Shown: piece by piece, positions 58,715 to 64,000 of the stretch
How the letters are laid out: each line of letters opens with the position of its first letter
How positions within the stretch are numbered: the first letter of the stretch is position 1
Assembly (NCBI RefSeq): GCF_019175385.1
Contig: NC_083348.1
Location: 4,603,001 to 4,667,000 of the forward strand
Length of the DNA stretch: 64,000 nt
Direction of reading: 5' to 3'
Source: Lycium barbarum
Taxonomy: Eukaryota > Streptophyta > Magnoliopsida > Solanales > Solanaceae
The notes under the pieces: model-generated
The model's database searches: none
What the model was told of the DNA's origin: nothing
What the model saw: only the letters and a program-made list of their open reading frames with translations
Position numbers and translations under genes: made by a program

Positions 58715-60317
58715 AGCAGCATCGTCGATCGACCCCAACGAAAATGGAGACGAGGGTTGGCTACGATTACTACTTTTACACTTAATCGCTATTAGTCACA
58801 GTAATAATGATAATCACAATAAACAACTCTAATCATGGTTATAAGCCTAAGTGAACCTTCTAAACCACCGATCAACAAGGTTCCAAATGATCAATCAAGA
58901 CACGTCCAATAAGTAACTCAACAAGTCACAATATCAGTCAAAGAGATAATATGGAATGATGTGATATGAAATGCAATACAATGCAAGGCCTATATCCGTC
59001 TGCCGGTACACACACGTTCGAACATTAACGAATCGTGACCCATGAGGGACTCGCAAGGTCCATATACCACCCGACATCCTTAGATCTCCCAGATCACATT
59101 GGGTCTTAGCCATTTTAGGTTTCCAAATCACAATACCCGGCCCCTTAAGCCAGCATTACCTCTCACAGGGCCAATCTGCCTCAAAATGCCATATCACTCT
59201 GTCCGAAATCATTTCCCATCAGTTCTTTCACTAGTACCATCAATGCATATGAGATACTATGATAAGCAACCTAGCAATAAGCAACCAAGGGTAGGCATTA
59301 AAGAATCAATCTTTAGCTTTTTTCCACTTTTACACGAGTTTTAGGAATGATGAGAAACATATAATTCCAAACAAGACAGGTAATAAACATAAAAGCAATA
59401 AATATAAGGGACCTCGTATCCCAATCACAGAAGTTATCAATCTACGCAACCAACAAGTGCCCAAAGCATGGCATTCAGACTAGACTATACAATTGAAAGC
59501 ACGCAAATACCCTTTTCGTGACACCAATATCCGATACAAGTGCTCGTCACCCCGCAAGTATCGGAACCCCCTTGCGTTACCCCATTGTCCCCTCTTATTA
59601 ATTCAATTTTTAACCAACCAAAAAGCTTAAGCTAAGGTTTCACAGTCTCAACATGCCTGGTAAGAAGTCAAACGAATCAGAGCAGAGCCTTGCCCATCTG
59701 CAGAGCTTCCGAATGATCCCAATCTGTTCAAAAACATATTAAGCGTAAGAATACGAGTAAATCAATACCCATATAGCCTTATGGAAAATTTGGGCCTAGA
59801 AAGTCAACCCAAAACCCCATTCTAAACTCCAATGGTCATATCCGTAATTTTATTGGAACATCGGGTTCACTATGGTCTAATTAGTGTTCTATGAAGTCAT
59901 ACGAATCCAATAATATCCATATTTGCATACTTTAAATCCAAACCCAAAAAGTCACCCAAAATAGGATTCCGAACCACGAAGGGCAAAATTGGAAATTTAG
60001 TCCAAAACTAGTTCACCCAAGATTTATAAAGTCTATATACCAACAATTAGCCCAATCCATCCATAATTCCATGCTTAATTGAAGAATTTCTAAATTAAAG
60101 CCTAGGGTTTCAAATCCCCATTTACCTCTCTTAATTCAAGAATCTTAGCATGAAAAACCTTACTACACTGTGGAATAATCATAAAATGGTGGTTGGAATC
60201 TTACCCAAATGATAATCCTAGCAAAATCTCTCCAAGTCTCTCAAAACCGAGCTTCTAAATAGAAAATATGAGAATGAAGGGTCCAATCTCGAGATTTGGG
60301 GTTTTAAATCTGCCCAG

Positions 60318-60530
60318 GCATAATCGCGATCGTGACAGAGCCTTATGAACTTGAGAGCCGACCCGGACCTGAGCCTCGCGAACGTGACCAGGCCATCGCA
60401 AATGCGATGGCTGGTCAACCTGGCCCAAAATCCCAAACGCGAGACGTATCTCGCGAACGCGACCCTTTTGGGTCCACCAGATCTCGCGATCGTGTGCCCT
60501 CTTCGCGAACCCAAAGAAGGACACCAGATA
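60318..60530 (-). repeat. Palindromic word array, LTR E
   Basis: Repeats of TCGCGA with flanking GAACG(C/T)GACC, plus CGCGATCG, lie just upstream (minus sense) of the ATTTAAAA box. This is a GC-rich island in AT-rich LTR sequence. Confidence 0.75.
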
Positions 60531-60952
60531 GCTGCACTTGAAAATTTTCTGGTTTTTGACTCATTCGACCCAAAATCCTGAGACTCATCCGGAACCTCCC
60601 AGATACAAACCAAATATGCATCTTAGCATAAAAACATCTTACGAACTCACCCCAAACGCCTTAGAACTAACTTCCTCACCAAAATACCAAAATACCATCG
60701 AGACCCTCAAGAACCAAACCAACCGCTCTACTAAGATAGAATCGATATTTCGGACATAATGGAATCGACGAAAAACTCAAAAAGACTTATTTACCCCCGA
60801 TGTTGGCTTTGATCAACCCAACACTTAAGAAATCCCCAAAACTCTATTTTCTCACTCAAATCACCCTTGATTGCCTTGAGAATCATGCCAACCCTCCCCA
60901 CAAGTTAGATATACTCTAATAACGCTATAAAATGACCTAACGGGTTGTTACA

Positions 60953-63900
60953 TCATCCACCACTTAAAGATATGTTCGTCCTCGAACATGAAAGAAAGGG
61001 AAATACCTGAATCGCTGAAAATCTGGGGATATCTCATCCATATATCTGACTCGATCTCCTAAGTAGCCTCCTCAACCGGACAATGTCTCCAGAGAACTTT
61101 TACTAAAGCAATCTCCTTAGACCGCAATTTTCGGATCTATCTATCCAAAATACCAACTTGCTCCTCCTCGTATGTCAGGTTCTGATCAAGCAATATCATA
61201 TCCTACTGAATCACATGAGAAATATCGGAGTGATACTTCTTGAGCATGAAAATATGAAACACTGGGTGAACACCCGACAAACCAGGAGGTAAAGCCAACT
61301 CATACGCCACCTCACCAATACGTGAACAATCTCAAACGGACAAATGTACCTTGGGCTCATCTTTCCCTTCTTCCCAAACCTCATCACACCTTTCATGGGT
61401 GCAACCTTCAGCAATATCACTAACCAACCATGAACTCTAAGTTATGAACCTTCCGATCCGCATAACTCTTTTGTCTACTCTAGGCTGTCAGAAGCGTCTC
61501 CTGAATCAACTTGACCTTGTCTAAAGAATCACGAAGCAAGTTTGTACCTCAAGGCCTCACCTTAAAAGCATCGAATCAACCAACTTGAGAACGACATCTC
61601 CTACCATACAATGCCTCAAATGGTGCCATCTCAATGCTGGAATGCTAACAGTTGTTGTAAGCAAACTCCACCAAAGGCAAGAACTAATCCCAATGACTAC
61701 CAAAATCAATCACATAGGCTCGCAATATATCCTCAAGGACCTGAATAGCATCCTCGAACTGTTCATCAGACTGAGCGTGAAATGATGTACTAAGCTCAAC
61801 TCTAGTACCCAACTCCTTATGCATGGATCGCTAGAATTGATATGTAACTGTGTGCCTCGATCCGAAATGATAGAAATAGGCACACCGTGCAAATGAACTA
61901 TCTCTCGGATGTAGATCTTGTCAAACTTCTCTGAATTGTAGGTAGTCTGAACTGGTACGAAATGAGCCAACTTGGTCAAACGGTCCACAATGACCCAAAT
62001 CGCATCAAACTTCCCCTAAGTCCGTGGTAACCCTACCACAAAGTCCATAGCAATCCTCTCCCATTTCCATTCAGGTATAGGCATCCTCTAAGTAATTCCA
62101 CCCGGCTTTTGGTGCTCATACTTCACTTGTTGAAAATTCAAACACTTAGCCACAAATCCCGCAATATCCCTCTTCATACTATACCACAAATAATGTTGCT
62201 TCAAATCACGCTACATCTTTGTAGCTCCAGGATGAATAGAGTACTTCAAACTGTGGGCCTCCTCCGTGATCAATCCAGTCAAGTCACCCATTTGGGGAAC
62301 ACATCTGCAACCCTTGATCCTCAAATTTATCATCATCAATAATTTTCTCTCTTACCTTTCCTTTCATCACTTTCTCTCAGATTTTGCAAAACTTTGGGCT
62401 ATCAACCCGCTGGGCTCTAATCTGCTCTAATAAGAAAGACCGTGCCTCCACACAAGACAAAACCTTGCCAGTTTTCGAAATATCAAGTCTCACCAATCTA
62501 TTTGCCAAAGACTAAACATCCATAGCCAAAGGTTTCTCCTCAACCTATAGATATGCCAGGCTACCCATACTCACCGACTTGCGACTCAAGTCATCCGCCA
62601 CTACATTGGCCTTGCTCGGATGATAAAGAATCGACATATCATAATCCTTGATAATTTCTAAGCACCTTCGTTGCCTCAAATTAAGATCCCTCTGATTCAA
62701 AATGTGCTAAAGACTCTTATGATCGGGACACACCTCACAATGCATACCATACAAATAGTGCCTCTAGATCTTCAATGAAAATACTACCGCCGCCAACTCC
62801 AAGTAATGAGTGGGGTAGTTCTTCTCATGCACCTTCAACTACCAAGAAGCATAAGCTATCAGCTTCTCAACAGGAAGAGTCAAAATTGGAGTTGTAGTCA
62901 ACAAAGTCTTAATAAGCCTTTGAAAGCCTGCCTCACACGCATCCGACCACTGAAAGGGTACATTCTTCTGAGTTAATATGGCCAAGGGGGGATGCAATAG
63001 ATTAAAACCCCACTACAAAATACCAATAGTAACTTGCGAGGCTAAGAAACTCTGAATCTCGGTAACTGAAGTAGGCCTGACCCAATCACTAATTGCCTCA
63101 ATCTTCTTAGGATCTACCATAATCCCATCCTTGGTCACTACATGACCCAAGAATGCCACAGAATCATGTCAAACTCACACTTCGAGAACTTAGCATAAAG
63201 CTTCTTCTCCTTCAAGATCCCAAGCACGATCCTTAAATGTTGCGCGTTCTCCCGCCTACTACAAGAGTATATATATCAAGATATCATCAATAAAGACAAT
63301 CACAAAAGAGTCCAAGTACGGCCTAAAAGCGTCGTTCATCAAATCCATAAAGGTTGTTCGGGCATTGGTCCTCTCGAACGACATCACTAGAAACGCATAA
63401 TGACCATAGCAGGTCCTGAAAGCTGTGTTAGGGACATCCTCTGTCCAAATTTTTAACTGGTGATAACCGGACCTCAAATTGATCTTAGAAAACACCGACG
63501 TACCCTAAAGTTGATCAAACAGATCATCAATCTGAGGAATGGGATACTTGTTCTTGATGGTAACCTTGTTTAACTATCTATAGTTCTGCATAGACCCATA
63601 CTTCTTCTTCACGAACAACACTGGAGCACCCCAAGGAGAAATACTAGGTCTAATGAACCCCTTACTCAATATATCTTGCAACTGTTCCTTCAATTCTATC
63701 AGTGCCATCCAATATGGCAGTATAGAAAATGGGCTTGGTGCCCAGCTCCAAATCGATACAAAAGTCAATTTCACGATCTGGTGGAACACCCAGTAAATCT
63801 GTCAGAAACACCTCGGTAAACTTCTTAACTACGGGAACAGACTCAAGTGGAGGAGCAAAGGCACTAGTATCCCAAACATTGGAAAAATACGCTAAACATC

Positions 63901-64000
63901 CCTTCTCCACCATCCAACGAGCCTTAAGGAACGACATCACTTTCTTCGGTGCACGACTAGAATAACCCTTCCACTAATACCTAGTGACTCTTGGCATAGC
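60953..64000 (-). pseudogene. pol of gypsy element E (chromovirus-type), broken, runs off right edge
   Basis: On minus: RT start (63940-63574; [34 protein letters not shown]) and RT core with SGYHQLKIW and FIDDILIY (63495-63259). Decayed RNase H follows (about 62990-62540, with NYPTHYLELAAV and an LNLRQRR-like block). Integrase has an HHCC-like region near 62270-62110, then MDRLTKLAHFVPV and ISDRGTQ (61988-61840). A C-terminal block MKGVMRFGKKGKMSPRYI lies near 61390-61330. It ends at a purine-rich tract against LTR E. The order and motifs match element B, so it is of the same lineage. Gag, protease and the 5' LTR lie outside. Frames break in many places. Confidence 0.88.

Larger units (their letters stand above)
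55721..60952 (-). mobile_element. 3' LTR of gypsy element E, split by solo LTR D
   Basis: On minus it begins TGTAACAACCCG at 60952, directly after a GTGGTGGATGA tract and the GTTCGAGGACGAAC motif that also precedes the 3' LTR of element B. The far end is taken near 55721 (TGTGACAAGCC on plus) and is uncertain by tens of bases. Without LTR D it is about 2.8 kb. On minus it has an ATTTAAAA box near 60309-60302, splice-donor-like GTAAGA (60204) and GTAAAT (60125), and an upstream TCGCGA word array. The GAGTAC/GTACTC hairpin is at 58691-58714. Confidence 0.72.

Noticed and set aside
60218..60621. Several overlapping Arg/Ser-rich frames on both strands
   Set aside because: They are translations of the TCGCGA word array, open in many frames because of GC content and palindromy.
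1..64000. Search for a new defence, biosynthetic or other host gene system
   Set aside because: Every convincing protein motif belongs to a retroelement or DNA transposon. No cluster of host-type genes is present.

Overview
This is a plant nuclear window made almost entirely of transposable elements in several nested layers. I found no intact host gene, tRNA, rRNA or CRISPR array. Base composition, solo LTRs, Stowaway-type and Mutator-type miniature elements, chromodomain Ty3/gypsy elements and plant L1-type LINEs point to a large dicot genome. The LTR families look solanaceous or close to it, but that is inference.

Layout, left to right. (1) 1-6185, minus strand: a decayed LINE, with ORF1 (DUF4283-like plus zinc knuckle) and ORF2 (endonuclease, RT, zf-RVT, start of RNase H) running off the left edge. 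(2) 6261-6535: a Stowaway-like MITE with TA duplication. (3) 7270-8308: N-terminal remnant of a Mutator-like (MULE) transposase on plus, meeting a minus-strand MULE N-terminal piece. This site is split by a solo LTR (8378-14010, TSD ATGAG), which is itself split by a second solo LTR (8821-12447, TSD TGCAG). (4) 14809-15695: a foldback Mutator-type element with a 9-bp TSD. (5) 16979-33813: an old solo LTR (TSD ATTTG) holding a complete chromovirus-type Ty3/gypsy element (17693-31557, PBS and PPT visible, coding region dead). The 5' LTR of that element holds a non-autonomous CACTA element (19001-22728, TSD TAT). Its 3' LTR keeps the empty site. (6) 34333-42555, minus: a decayed Ty1/copia element cut inside its protease by a Tat/Ogre-type LTR (36907-41785, TSD CTTAG). 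That LTR carries an antisense piece of Tat gag-pol. (7) 42556-54457: a second copy of that LTR family in the opposite orientation, with an almost full-length LINE (44368-51225) inside it. (8) 55721-64000: the 3' LTR and pol of a minus-strand chromovirus-type gypsy element running off the right edge. Its LTR is split by another solo LTR (56163-58552, TSD AAAAT).

Nothing here works as a host pathway; the interest lies in the elements. Five different chromovirus-type LTR families each have an array of short family-specific palindromes just upstream of the TATA-like box, a canonical 5' splice site downstream of that box, and a CAGTAC/GTACTG-type hairpin in the distal LTR. In the complete element a good 3' splice site ends two bases before the gag ATG, which suggests a leader intron that removes the primer binding site. 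Premature stops in the LINE and the gypsy element are mostly CAG-to-TAG type, as expected from deamination of methylated cytosine.

All boundaries were read by eye. Those with matching target duplications are the firmest. No alignment or database search was run.
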